From Rhodothermales bacterium (GTDB lineage: Bacteria; Bacteroidota; Rhodothermia; Rhodothermales; UBA10348), in contig JAEPNP010000001.1 in assembly GCA_017643395.1 (NCBI GenBank), forward strand, positions 1,353,501-1,417,500: a stretch of 64,000 nt of DNA, written 5' to 3'. Shown piece by piece: positions 53,040-61,892 of the stretch. Under the pieces are notes generated by a model. It was given only the letters and a program-made list of their open reading frames with translations. It had not been told where the DNA came from and searched no databases. The position numbers and the translations under genes were made by a program. Position 1 is the stretch's first letter. Every line of letters starts with the position of its first letter.

Positions 53040-53078
53040 AAAAAAAGGGGCCCGATGCATTGCGGCGACATCGGGCCC
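53040..53078 (-). terminator. Rho-independent terminator of the SDR gene
   Basis: GGGCCCGATG (53048-53057) pairs with CATCGGGCCC (53069-53078), a 10-bp stem with an 11-base loop, followed on minus by seven T (A at 53040-53046). It lies about 140 bases after the SDR stop. Confidence 0.85.
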
Positions 53079-53219
53079 GGGAAGGAGCTGAGAGGGAGGG
53101 TCAGCTGATTCCAGCGCCAAATATCGCTCCGCCTGCCGCTTGGCGCAAGGGTGCTTGTTCGCGCCCGGCACCAGGCGCCCTGCCCCCCGGCACCGTCTGG
53201 TCCAGTGGACAGGCGCAGG

Positions 53220-53996
53220 CTATCCCTTGTGTCGGAACACCATGGAAGACGAACTCTGGTCCGTGCACATCATCACCACCTGGTTGATGTTCACGTGCGC
53301 AGGACGGGACGCACAGAACAGCACCGCTTCGGCGACATCCTCTGCTGTCAGTGCGGTCAGGTTGCGATACACCGCGCGGGCCAGGTCCTCGTCACCGTCA
53401 AAGCGCACCAGGGAGAACTCGGTCTCCACCAGCCCGGGGTCCACCGTAGACACACGCACGCCGGTTCCGTGCAGGTCCATTTTCATGCCCTCCGTGAGCG
53501 CGGCCACCGCGGCTTTGGTGGCGCAATACACCGTGCCGCCGGGATACGTCCACTTGCCCGCCACAGAGCCGATGTTGATCACATGCCCCGCTCCGCGCTC
53601 CACCATACCGGGAATCACGTGGCGGGAGACATGGATCAAAGCACGAACGTTGACATCGATCATGCCGTCCAGCTGGTCGAGATCGGCATCCTGAAAGGCG
53701 TCCCGGCCCAGCGCCTTGCCCGCGTTGTTGACCAACACGTCGACCTGATTCCATGCCGCCGGCAACCCTCCCAGTGCGTCTCGCACCGCCGAGGCGTCGG
53801 TCACGTCAAGTTGCATGGTGTGCACGGGAACCCCGTGGGTACCCTTGAGGGTTTCCGCGACCGGCTCCAGCCGCTCCGGTCGCCTTGCGCACAGGAGCAA
53901 CCGGGCCCCCCGTGCAGCAAATCCCTCCGCACAGGCCCTGCCGATCCCGGCAGAGGCTCCTGTAATGAATACCGTTTTGTCAGTCAGATTTCCCAT
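53220..53996 (-). CDS. Short-chain dehydrogenase (YdfG-like)
   Basis: The 258-aa SDR has TGASAGIGRA for the cofactor, CARRPERLE (an NADP-type pattern), NNAGKALG and a catalytic triad in IGSVAGKWTYPGG... YCATKAAV. The order and GDEDLARAVYRNLTALTAEDVAEAVLFCAS region match the YdfG/serine-dehydrogenase-like group. The start at 53996 gives MGNLTDKTVFITG; the frame continues to 54137, but it lies inside the divergent gene. Substrate unknown. Confidence 0.88.
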   Translation of the reverse strand: MGNLTDKTVFITGASAGIGRACAEGFAARGARLLLCARRPERLEPVAETLKGTHGVPVHTMQLDVTDASAVRDALGGLPAAWNQVDVLVNNAGKALGRDAFQDADLDQLDGMIDVNVRALIHVSRHVIPGMVERGAGHVINIGSVAGKWTYPGGTVYCATKAAVAALTEGMKMDLHGTGVRVSTVDPGLVETEFSLVRFDGDEDLARAVYRNLTALTAEDVAEAVLFCASRPAHVNINQVVMMCTDQSSSSMVFRHKG

Positions 53997-55557
53997 TCGC
54001 GTGGTGCGTGTTCCTGGCGCCGAAGATAGCCTGCCCGCCGTCCTGGCGACGCTGCTCCTGGCCGTCCTGGTCGGCTTGCCGACCGTGAGTGCCCAGTCCG
54101 CATCCACCAACAAGCGCGTTGCGTGTGTAGCGGGCATTGCGGACGGCTACCCCTGCGACGCAATTGACCTGCTGGACTTCGTGCCGGTTGCCGAGCTGGG
54201 CCCGGGCGCCGAAGAGGTCATGGATATCTGGGGCTGGACCGACCCCGAAACAGGCGCCGAGTACGCCATCATCGGCATGAACGACCGAACCAGTTTCGTG
54301 GACATCTCATTCCCGGAGAATGCCCGCGTGGTAGGGTGGCTGCCACACTCCGGCGCTGCACCCTCGCCATGGCGAGACGTCAAGGTGTACGCGAACCATG
54401 CCTACGTGGTCGCGGATTTCGCGGGCCTGCACGGCCTGCAGGTGTTCGACCTGACCCAGCTCCGTGAGGTCACGGGCGATCCCATGGAGTTTGCCATGAC
54501 CGCCCACTACACCGGTTTCGGCAGCGCTCACAACGTGGCGATCAATGAGGAGACGGGTTTTGCCTACGCCGTGGGTGCCTCCGGTGGCGACGACTGTGCG
54601 GGCGGCCTGCACATGATCAACATCCAGATCCCCGACACGCCGAGATTCGTAGGCTGTTTTGCCCATGACGGCACCGGGCGGGCCGGAACGGGGTACACGC
54701 ACGATGTGCAGTGCGTGCAGTACGACGGTCCGGATCAGGACTATCAGGGACAGGAAATCTGCTTCGGATCCAACGAGACGGCCGTGTCTATTTCGGATGT
54801 GACCGTCAAGGGTCGTCCGGTGGCGCTTTCGAAGGCGGAGTACCCGGGCGTGGCCTATGCCCATCAGGGCTGGCTGACCAAGGACAAGCGGTTCTTCATG
54901 CTGGGCGACGAGTTGGACGAGCGCGGCGGCGAACCGGCCCGCTCGATCATCTTCGATGTGTCCGACCTCGACGATCCGGTTTACGTCACCGACTACCTGG
55001 CCACCACCCGCTCCATCGACCACAACCTGTATATCGTCGGGGACTTCGCGTATCAGGCGAACTACACGGCCGGACTGCGCATCCTGGACATGAGCACGCC
55101 GGAGGTGCCTCGCGAGATCGCATTCTTTGATACCACGCCCACACGCCGAGGTACCGGCTTCTCCGGAGCCTGGTCGGTATACCCCTACTTCGAAAGCGGC
55201 TCGATCGTCGTGTCCTCCATAGGAGAGGGGCTGTTTGTCCTCAAGGCGACCCATCCTTCCCTGATCGTCGACACTGACGCGGTGGTTGAGCTCCCGGCTC
55301 AGTTCCGGGTGCGGAGTGCCTACCCCAACCCCTTTGCCGAGCAGTCCGTGCTGTCGCTTGAGATGGACGTACCCGGCATGCTGCGGGTCGCGGTCGCCGA
55401 TATGCTGGGCCGTGAGGTCACGGTGGCGTTCGACGCCTGGTCGGCAGCAGGCCAGGTCGACATCCCGGTCCATGGTTCGGCGCTGGCAGCCGGTACCTAC
55501 GTCGTCCACATCACCCTGAATGGCGATACCGAGTCACGCCTGATCACACGACAATGA
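53965..55557 (+). CDS. Choice-of-anchor B family protein with T9SS signal (copy 1)
   Basis: The 530-aa secreted protein has a signal peptide ending TVSAQ (about residue 44), then a beta-propeller-like domain with LVIVD-type repeats (MDIWGWTDPETGAEYAIIG, FVDISFP, GLQVFDLTQLR, GFGSAHNVAINEETGFAYAVG, DHNLY) and a C-terminal T9SS type A domain (about 450-530, AYPNPFAEQSVL). An AGAGG site eight bases before 53965 supports this start, which overlaps the divergent SDR start by 32 bases; GTG codons at 54001 and 54004 are weaker choices. It is translationally coupled (ATGA) to a paralogue. Confidence 0.87.
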   Translation: MNTVLSVRFPIRVVRVPGAEDSLPAVLATLLLAVLVGLPTVSAQSASTNKRVACVAGIADGYPCDAIDLLDFVPVAELGPGAEEVMDIWGWTDPETGAEYAIIGMNDRTSFVDISFPENARVVGWLPHSGAAPSPWRDVKVYANHAYVVADFAGLHGLQVFDLTQLREVTGDPMEFAMTAHYTGFGSAHNVAINEETGFAYAVGASGGDDCAGGLHMINIQIPDTPRFVGCFAHDGTGRAGTGYTHDVQCVQYDGPDQDYQGQEICFGSNETAVSISDVTVKGRPVALSKAEYPGVAYAHQGWLTKDKRFFMLGDELDERGGEPARSIIFDVSDLDDPVYVTDYLATTRSIDHNLYIVGDFAYQANYTAGLRILDMSTPEVPREIAFFDTTPTRRGTGFSGAWSVYPYFESGSIVVSSIGEGLFVLKATHPSLIVDTDAVVELPAQFRVRSAYPNPFAEQSVLSLEMDVPGMLRVAVADMLGREVTVAFDAWSAAGQVDIPVHGSALAAGTYVVHITLNGDTESRLITRQ

Positions 55558-57377
55558 AATCGGTCTCCGCCTGGGTTCTGTCAGTTCTCTTCCTGTCAGC
55601 TGCGCCCCTGATGGCGCAGGTTCCGGACGGGAAAGGAGCAGGGCCGGAGGAGCAGGCGGACGACCGAGCGTACAAGAGCCTGTCGGCAACGCCTTGCCTC
55701 AGCGGTTTCGCAGGCCCGTTTCCGTGTGAAAACGTGGACCTGCTCTCCAGACTGACGCGCGCGGAGTTGGGCGGTGGCAGCGCACGCCTGAATGATCTCT
55801 GGGGTTGGGAAGACCCCGAAACCGGTCGTCGATACGTGCTGCAGGGCAAGGAAGACGCCACGGCATTTGTAGATGTGACCGACCCTGAGGCCCCGGTCTA
55901 CCTGGGCCTTTTGCCGCTGCGACAGGGCGCTCGCGCCAGCGTTTGGCGCGATATCAAGGTGCGTGGCGAATATGCCTTCATTGTGGCAGATGGTGCAGGC
56001 AATCACGGCATGCAGGTGTTCGATCTGACGCGCCTGCGTAACGTGACGACACCGAGGACATTTGCGGCGTCGACGGTCTACGAAGGGTTCGGCAGCGCCC
56101 ACAATGTGGTCATGAATGAGGAGACGGGATTTGCCTATGCGGTGGGCACCCGGTCCGGGAACTGCCCGCTGGGCCTGCACATGATCGATGTCAGCGACCC
56201 TGTGCGCCCCGTCTTCGCAGGCTGCCACCAGGATGAGCGATTCAGCCGAGGGTACACCCATGACGCACAATGCGTCGTGTACACGGGCCCTGATGCCACG
56301 CACCAGGGACGCGAAATCTGCATCGGCTCCAACGAGAGTGCGCTCTCCATCGTCGACGTCACCGACAAGTCCCAGATACGGCAGTTGGGAGTGGGCACCT
56401 ACCCGACCTCCCGATACGTTCACCAGGGCTGGCTTTCGGAAGACCACCGCTACTTCTACCAGAACGACGAGGGGGACGAGCGGGTAAATCCGCGCACCCG
56501 CACGCTGGTCTGGGACGTGACCGACCTGGATGATCCGACCCTGGTTCTGGAGTTCAATCCGGGCCCGGAGGCCATCGACCATAATCTGTATACCCATGAG
56601 GGCCTGCTGTATGAGGCCAACTACACCTCGGGGCTTCAGGTGATGGACATTATCAGCCCCGAGGATCCGGTCCGTGTAGCCTACTTCGACACCACTCCGA
56701 ACGACAGCCAGGTAAGCTTCAACGGCGCCTGGACGGTATACCCGTACTTCTCGGACGGCACTGTCGCGCTTTCAAGCCGAAGTGAGGGGCTCTTTCTGCT
56801 GCGCCTGACCGGCATTCTGGTTTCTCGACTGGAGTCCTTCCAGACCCGGGTTTCGGGCGATGAGGTCGCGATCGAATGGACCATGCGCCGCCAGAAAGAC
56901 GTAACCCGCTACGAATTCGAGCTGGTCCGGGAAGACGGCAGCGCCGAGATGTTGGCCTCCGTTGACGGCGGAGGAGACGCGCTGGACCGACAGTCCTTTT
57001 CGCTGGTCACGAGCGCATTGCCGCCGGGCCGGTCTCAGGTTCGCCTGGTAGCCGTTGCTTCAGACGGACAACGCCGGGTGCTGCTGGAGGACGAACTGTT
57101 TGTGGTCCCCGGAACGCACTTCGTGGCCGCTCCCTGGCCCAACCCGACAGGCAGCAGGGCCCGCGTTTCCCTGTTGGTAGCCAACGCGCAGGACGTGACG
57201 GTCGAGCTCTATGATGAGGCCGGTCGGCGGGTGGGTGAACTGCATGGGGGCTTCCTGAAGCCGGAGGAAGAACTGCGACTGGATGTGGACGTGGCGGGCC
57301 TCGCTGCAGGTCGCTACTGGGTGCGCTTCACCGGACTGAACTTCACGGCCGTGCAGCCCCTGTTTGTCGCAAGGTAG
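55554..57377 (+). CDS. Choice-of-anchor B family protein with T9SS signal (copy 2)
   Basis: The 607-aa secreted paralogue has a signal peptide (1-21, LMAQ), the same propeller-like motifs (LNDLWGWEDPETGRRYVLQG, VWRDIKVRGEYAFIVAD, GFGSAHNVVMNEETGFAYAVG, GYTHDAQCVVYTGPD), an extra beta domain (about 420-525) absent from copy 1, and a T9SS type A signal (APWPNPTGSRARVSL). CxxxPCLSGFAGPFPC near the N-terminus parallels the C-rich start of copy 1. Both would be displayed on the cell surface. Their ligand is unknown. Confidence 0.87.
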   Translation: MKSVSAWVLSVLFLSAAPLMAQVPDGKGAGPEEQADDRAYKSLSATPCLSGFAGPFPCENVDLLSRLTRAELGGGSARLNDLWGWEDPETGRRYVLQGKEDATAFVDVTDPEAPVYLGLLPLRQGARASVWRDIKVRGEYAFIVADGAGNHGMQVFDLTRLRNVTTPRTFAASTVYEGFGSAHNVVMNEETGFAYAVGTRSGNCPLGLHMIDVSDPVRPVFAGCHQDERFSRGYTHDAQCVVYTGPDATHQGREICIGSNESALSIVDVTDKSQIRQLGVGTYPTSRYVHQGWLSEDHRYFYQNDEGDERVNPRTRTLVWDVTDLDDPTLVLEFNPGPEAIDHNLYTHEGLLYEANYTSGLQVMDIISPEDPVRVAYFDTTPNDSQVSFNGAWTVYPYFSDGTVALSSRSEGLFLLRLTGILVSRLESFQTRVSGDEVAIEWTMRRQKDVTRYEFELVREDGSAEMLASVDGGGDALDRQSFSLVTSALPPGRSQVRLVAVASDGQRRVLLEDELFVVPGTHFVAAPWPNPTGSRARVSLLVANAQDVTVELYDEAGRRVGELHGGFLKPEEELRLDVDVAGLAAGRYWVRFTGLNFTAVQPLFVAR

Positions 57378-57400
57378 ACCGGGAATTAGAGTCGGGGGCG

Positions 57401-58765
57401 ATGTGGTCGATCCTGCAAGTGATGGATCTGCCTATGTCTCGACCTTTCCTGCTCGCGTTAGCGCTTGCCGGCCTGCTGGCCGGCTGCGAACTGCTGGGTG
57501 ATACCAGCCTGCCCGACTACGGCACCGTAGAGGACATTTCGTACGTGCGTCACGTGCAGGTCCTGTTTGACGAACGATGCGCGGGCTGCCATGACGGGCA
57601 GACGGCAGAACTGGACCTGACCTCATGGGAGGGTTTGCTCTCGGGTTCTGCCAGCGGTGGTCCTCTGGTGCCGTTCGACACCGCGCGCAGTGCCATTCTG
57701 AGCCGGCTCGGATTCGATCATCCGGTGGAGCACGGTGCCGAGCGTGTGCCACAGGTGGAAGTGGACTTCCTCAAACGCTGGATCGCATCCGGCGCACGCC
57801 ACGACGACGGCAGCATTCCGTACGCGGACAGCGCGGCGACGGTACTCGCCGCGCTGCCTGACGCTGACCTGATTGCGGTCGTACACCCGGTCTACATGGC
57901 CGTGGCGCGCTACATCGACCTCGATGCTCTGGGATTCGGCGGTGGATCCAGACCTTCCCACGTGACGGCGACACCGGATGGCACGGCGTGGTTCGCCGCG
58001 TTGGCCGCATCCGGACAGATACTGCGATTTGACGCGTCTCACACCCTGACTGGCTTGGCCGTGGTTCCGGAACCGGGGCAGCTTGCCACAGGAGGGGATG
58101 GATCCTGGGTGGCCATTGCGAGGCCGGAGACCTCGCCCACGGGGCCGGTTCGGTTGCTGGAGACGCGCGACATGCGTGTGCATTCCTACGACGTGGCCTT
58201 CGGGCTGACCATGGTGGCGGGAATGCTGCCGGGAGGGTCTGCGGGTGTGGTAGCCAGTCGTTCGGCCGATCAGCTGATTCTGCTGCCGACCGACGACAGC
58301 GCCGTTCGTCTGGCCGGACTATCGGGTCCCAGACACGAGGTGGTGCGTCTGATCAGCCACGACGGTGGTCTGATAGCGGTCGGCGGAGACAGCGGCCATC
58401 TCATCTTTCTCGAGGGTACGAGTCCGGACGCCCTGAACCAGGCTGGTCACGTGGATGTGGGGCAGCCCCTGCTGGACGCCGATCTGGACCGGGCCGGTGG
58501 GCTGGTGGCCCTGGACCAAGCGCACGGGCTTTGGTACGCGCCCTTCCTTCCGGGCGCGACAGCGGTTCCACTGCTGGGTCCGCCGGATGAAGCCGGCCGT
58601 CGTACCGGGGTCGCGGCTGCGGAAGGGCGCATCCTGGTGGCCTTCAACAATGGAGTGGAAGTCGTCGTGGACGGTCAGGTAGTCCGCACTATCCAGCTTC
58701 CGGGACAGGCTGTTTCCCTTCGGACCCTGACCGGGACAACTCCCACCACGTCAGTACCCCGGTAA
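57401..58765 (+). CDS. Haem-motif lipoprotein with beta-propeller-like C-terminus
   Basis: The 454-aa product has a lipobox Cys29 (LLAGC) and a CAGCH motif (C60-C63-H64) for covalent haem, set in RCAGCHDGQTAELDL, a pattern of the planctomycete-type cytochrome c domain. No second CxxCH is present; the remainder (about 170-454) is a WD/NHL-like series of short beta strands. A GGGGGC site precedes 57401, while an ATG at 57434 also fits the lipoprotein signal. It lies 23 bases after the surface protein gene. Redox role on the membrane is inferred. Confidence 0.78.
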   Translation: MWSILQVMDLPMSRPFLLALALAGLLAGCELLGDTSLPDYGTVEDISYVRHVQVLFDERCAGCHDGQTAELDLTSWEGLLSGSASGGPLVPFDTARSAILSRLGFDHPVEHGAERVPQVEVDFLKRWIASGARHDDGSIPYADSAATVLAALPDADLIAVVHPVYMAVARYIDLDALGFGGGSRPSHVTATPDGTAWFAALAASGQILRFDASHTLTGLAVVPEPGQLATGGDGSWVAIARPETSPTGPVRLLETRDMRVHSYDVAFGLTMVAGMLPGGSAGVVASRSADQLILLPTDDSAVRLAGLSGPRHEVVRLISHDGGLIAVGGDSGHLIFLEGTSPDALNQAGHVDVGQPLLDADLDRAGGLVALDQAHGLWYAPFLPGATAVPLLGPPDEAGRRTGVAAAEGRILVAFNNGVEVVVDGQVVRTIQLPGQAVSLRTLTGTTPTTSVPR

Positions 58766-59591
58766 GCAGCAGTCCCAGCACTCCAGCCGCAACCACCGGC
58801 AGGACCGCATCGCCCGAGCCCGGCATCAGGACTTCCGACTCGGTCGAGAGCCATGGCCACAACGCACGCAGTGATCCGGCCATGAGGCCGACCAGCACGG
58901 CCATGGTGGCATCGTGACGATGCTTCAGCAGCCAGTTCAGAAGTACGGTGAATGCCGCGAGGCCGACTCCCGCACCGGCTGCGAACACGGAGATAAAGAC
59001 CACATCGAACGACTCCAGAGCGTTCAGAGTGGCCTGGTAAATGCCGAGGATGAGCAGCAGGTATGCACCACTGACGCCCGGCAGCACCATGGCGCTGATG
59101 GCCAGAGCGGCGGAGCCAAACACCATGAGCATGCCCGGATCCGCGTCCGCGCGGGTAGGAAGACCAGACAGCATCCAGGCGGCGGCCGCGGCCAGAACGA
59201 TCAGTATCCAGGTTCTGGCGCCACGATTTCCGATGCGAAGCCATGGAATGGGCAGCGAGCCGACGATAAGTCCAAAGAACAGACCGCGCATGACCTCTGG
59301 ATAGCGCTCCAGGAGATCGGACAGCAGCGAAGCACCCAGAAAGGGTGCTGCCAGGATGCCCAGCGTCAGCGGGCCCAGAAACATCCACGGCATCTGACGC
59401 AGCCGACTCAGGAATCCCGCGAAATCGGTCTTGAGAAGCAGGAGACCTGCCCTTACACCCTGCGAAGCCGCGCCGATGACCCGCTCGTAGATGCCGAAGA
59501 TCAGGGCCATGGTGCCACCACTGACTCCGGGGATCACGTTGGCGATGCCTATGCCGAGTCCGTAAACAAAATTAGCCAGGTGCTGCAGCAT
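58689..59591 (-). CDS. DUF368 (PopT-type) polyprenyl-phosphate transporter
   Basis: The 300-aa membrane protein has about eight helices and two copies of the DUF368 signature, NVIPGVSGG (18-26) and MVLPGVSGA (168-176), an inverted-repeat layout. Recent work on DUF368 members (PopT) shows recycling of undecaprenyl phosphate across the membrane for cell-wall synthesis; the motif makes that role likely here. Its last 77 bases overlap the end of the haem lipoprotein gene on the other strand. The substrate is inferred from the family. Confidence 0.87.
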   Translation of the reverse strand: MLQHLANFVYGLGIGIANVIPGVSGGTMALIFGIYERVIGAASQGVRAGLLLLKTDFAGFLSRLRQMPWMFLGPLTLGILAAPFLGASLLSDLLERYPEVMRGLFFGLIVGSLPIPWLRIGNRGARTWILIVLAAAAAWMLSGLPTRADADPGMLMVFGSAALAISAMVLPGVSGAYLLLILGIYQATLNALESFDVVFISVFAAGAGVGLAAFTVLLNWLLKHRHDATMAVLVGLMAGSLRALWPWLSTESEVLMPGSGDAVLPVVAAGVLGLLLTGVLTWWELSRSGSEGKQPVPEAG

Positions 59592-59623
59592 GCAGGAGAG
59601 CGGGGGGTAGGTGCCAACAAGAA

Positions 59624-59650
59624 GCGGCGGCCCGGAATGCGAGCCGCCGC
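59624..59650 (-). terminator. Possible terminator of the TPR gene
   Basis: GCGGCGGC (59624-59631) pairs with GCCGCCGC (59643-59650), an 8-bp stem with an 11-base loop, located 30 bases after the TPR gene stop. On minus it is followed by CTTCTTGTT, not a continuous T run, so the call is tentative. Confidence 0.45.
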
Positions 59651-59681
59651 CGAAAACGGGGTTGGTCTGAAGAGGATCCGC

Positions 59682-61088
59682 CTACAGTCCGAGAGCGGCG
59701 CGGACCCGCGGGTCGCCGTGTAGTTCGGGGTAGGCATCCCGCATGCTTTCGCGCTGCAGCGGGTCCAGGCTGAAGGACATCTTGATGGACCGGAGCGCGT
59801 CTTCCAGACGACCCAGCGACAGGAAGGCTTTCGCCTGGCGGAAATAGGTGCTGGCGCAATCAGGCTTCAGCTCCAGCGCGCGGCGATAGGCGTCGAGCGC
59901 TTCTTCCGGGCGGCGTGCCTCGTACAGCGTCTCGGCATAGTCCAGCCACGCCTCACGATTTTCCGGCTTCAGGCGCACCACAGTGCGATAGGCAGAAACG
60001 GCCTCGCCGATGCGGCGCAGGTTATAGGCGCAGTCGCCCTTGGCGTACCAGAAGTCTGCGGTGTTCGGGCTGAGCACGACGGCCCGATTGAAGAAGACCA
60101 GGGCCTCCTCGTATCGCTCCAGGGCGTCAAAGCAGCATCCGAGGCCATACCAGGCTTCGGCATACGAGTCATCTGCTTCGATAGCCTGCTCGAAGAACTT
60201 GATGGCCGTGCGGTACTCTCGTTTTTCCTCGTAGGCCAGCGCAATGTTGTAGCTCGTCGCCGCGTCATTGCCCTCGAGTTCGAGAACCCGCTTGTAGCTT
60301 TCGATCGCTTCATCCAGCAGGCCAAGATTGGCCTGGGCGTTTCCGCGATTGTAATACGCGGAAGCAAAGTCATCCGAGATGACCAGCGCCATGTCATAGG
60401 AGTCGATGGCGTTGCGATACCGGCCAGCCCGATTCAGCACAATCCCCCGGTTGTACCAGGCGTCGTGCGAATACGGGTCTACGTCCAGGTGACGGTCGTA
60501 GGCCTCGATGGCCTGCTCCAGCTGGTTGGCACGGTCGTAACAGAACCCGAGTTCGTACCAGACTTCCGGATGGTTCGGGTTGGCGTCGGCGCACAGTTCG
60601 AACGAGCCGACTGCCTCCTTGAGGCGGTTGAGCCGCTCCAGCGTCACGCCCTGGTTGAACAGCGCTTCGTCCGAACTCGGATCAAGCTGCAGAGCCTCCT
60701 GGTAACTCTCGATGGCCTCTTCGGGCCGATCCAGGCTGTCGAGCGTGATTCCGCGATTGACCAGCGTTTCCAGGTCTGCCGGGTTGAGTGCCAGTGTGCG
60801 CTCGTAAGCGTCCAGCGCCTCCTGGTGGCGACCCAGGTTGTTGAGCAGAATCCCGCGGCGCATCCAACCGTCCGAAGAGAAAGGCTGGGCGTCGAGCACA
60901 CGGTCTATGACGCGGAGCGCGTCGTCAAAGCGACTTTGCTCGTAGTAGAACGTGGCTATGTCTTCCAGGGAGTCGGAGTCGAAATAACTCGACTCACCGG
61001 AGTGCTCGAAGGAAGCAACCAGGTCCCGGAGGCGATCTTCATTCCTGGACTCGTCGAACTCGTCGAATCCGAAATTGAGCATGCTCAT
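59682..61088 (-). CDS. Tetratricopeptide-repeat protein
   Basis: The 468-aa protein contains about twelve consecutive TPR units from roughly 42 to 460, with the A-Y-F/G pattern of each 34-residue hairpin (EALDAYERTLALNPADLETLVNRG, AIEAYDRHLDVDPYSHDAWYNRG). The first 40 residues are acidic and aromatic (FGFDEFDESRNED). There is no signal peptide, so a cytoplasmic scaffold is likely. The partner is unknown. The gene is divergent from tmk across a gap of about 150 bases. Confidence 0.88.
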   Translation of the reverse strand: MSMLNFGFDEFDESRNEDRLRDLVASFEHSGESSYFDSDSLEDIATFYYEQSRFDDALRVIDRVLDAQPFSSDGWMRRGILLNNLGRHQEALDAYERTLALNPADLETLVNRGITLDSLDRPEEAIESYQEALQLDPSSDEALFNQGVTLERLNRLKEAVGSFELCADANPNHPEVWYELGFCYDRANQLEQAIEAYDRHLDVDPYSHDAWYNRGIVLNRAGRYRNAIDSYDMALVISDDFASAYYNRGNAQANLGLLDEAIESYKRVLELEGNDAATSYNIALAYEEKREYRTAIKFFEQAIEADDSYAEAWYGLGCCFDALERYEEALVFFNRAVVLSPNTADFWYAKGDCAYNLRRIGEAVSAYRTVVRLKPENREAWLDYAETLYEARRPEEALDAYRRALELKPDCASTYFRQAKAFLSLGRLEDALRSIKMSFSLDPLQRESMRDAYPELHGDPRVRAALGL

Positions 61089-61242
61089 GAAGGTTGACGG
61101 GCGCTGGGGGTCAAGCGCTTATATACACCGCAGATGCGATGGTTCGCGGAAAATACTGCATGGGGCGAGCCGCCGCACCTCCGCGCCGCCGCTAACCGCC
61201 AATATCTTATACGGTTGATTCCTTAAATCTCGTCATTCCCGT

Positions 61243-61878
61243 ATGCGCCTGATCACCTTTGAGGGCCTTGATGGCTCCGGCAAGAGCACGCAGGCCCGCC
61301 TTCTCGCTGAATGGCTGCGGGAAGCGGGGTACACCGTGGAAATGGTGCGGGAGCCGGGAGGTACGGACATCTCGGAGCGAGTACGGGAAATGCTGCTGGA
61401 TCCCAGGAACGAAATCTCGCCGTTTGCAGAACTGCTGTTGTTCAGCGCCGCACGAGCCCAGCTGGTGGCGGAGCGCGTTCAGCCGCTTCTGGACGAGGGC
61501 ACCCTTGTACTCTGCGACCGCTTCTTCGATTCCACAACGGCCTATCAGGGCTTTGGGCGTGGCCTGGCAGACCCGGGATGGCTGGACGGGTTTCACCGCA
61601 AGGTTACCGGCGGGCTGGTACCTCATCGCACGTATCTGATACGCATCACACCCGTCGAAGCCGCCCACCGGCGCCGCGGGCGCTCCGAGGACGATCGCAT
61701 GGAGGCGGCCGGCGAGCCGTTCCACGAGCGGGTTGCCGAAGGGTACGATTGGCTGGCGGCGCGCGAGCCGGATCGGGTCCATGTCCTTGACGGCACACGG
61801 GCCATCGAACTAATCGCCACGGACATCCGGCGGGATATGCGACAGATGCTCGACGGCGGAACAGCCGGACGAAGCTGA
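61243..61878 (+). CDS. tmk: Thymidylate kinase
   Basis: This 211-aa kinase turns dTMP into dTDP. It has the P-loop FEGLDGSGKST, the REPGGTDISERVREML substrate segment, CDRFFDSTTAYQG and a LID segment (HRRRGRSEDDRME). Length and all motifs are normal. A partial match to the -7 consensus (TACGGTTG, 61210-61217) lies 25 bases upstream. The Fur-family gene begins 14 bases after the stop. Confidence 0.95.
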   Translation: MRLITFEGLDGSGKSTQARLLAEWLREAGYTVEMVREPGGTDISERVREMLLDPRNEISPFAELLLFSAARAQLVAERVQPLLDEGTLVLCDRFFDSTTAYQGFGRGLADPGWLDGFHRKVTGGLVPHRTYLIRITPVEAAHRRRGRSEDDRMEAAGEPFHERVAEGYDWLAAREPDRVHVLDGTRAIELIATDIRRDMRQMLDGGTAGRS

Positions 61879-61892
61879 CGGTTCGCCCGCCC

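Noticed and set aside
61094..61125. TTGACG and TATATA boxes between the TPR gene and tmk
   Set aside because: The spacing is about 20 bases, too long for a standard -35/-10 pair, and the primary sigma of this group uses other boxes.
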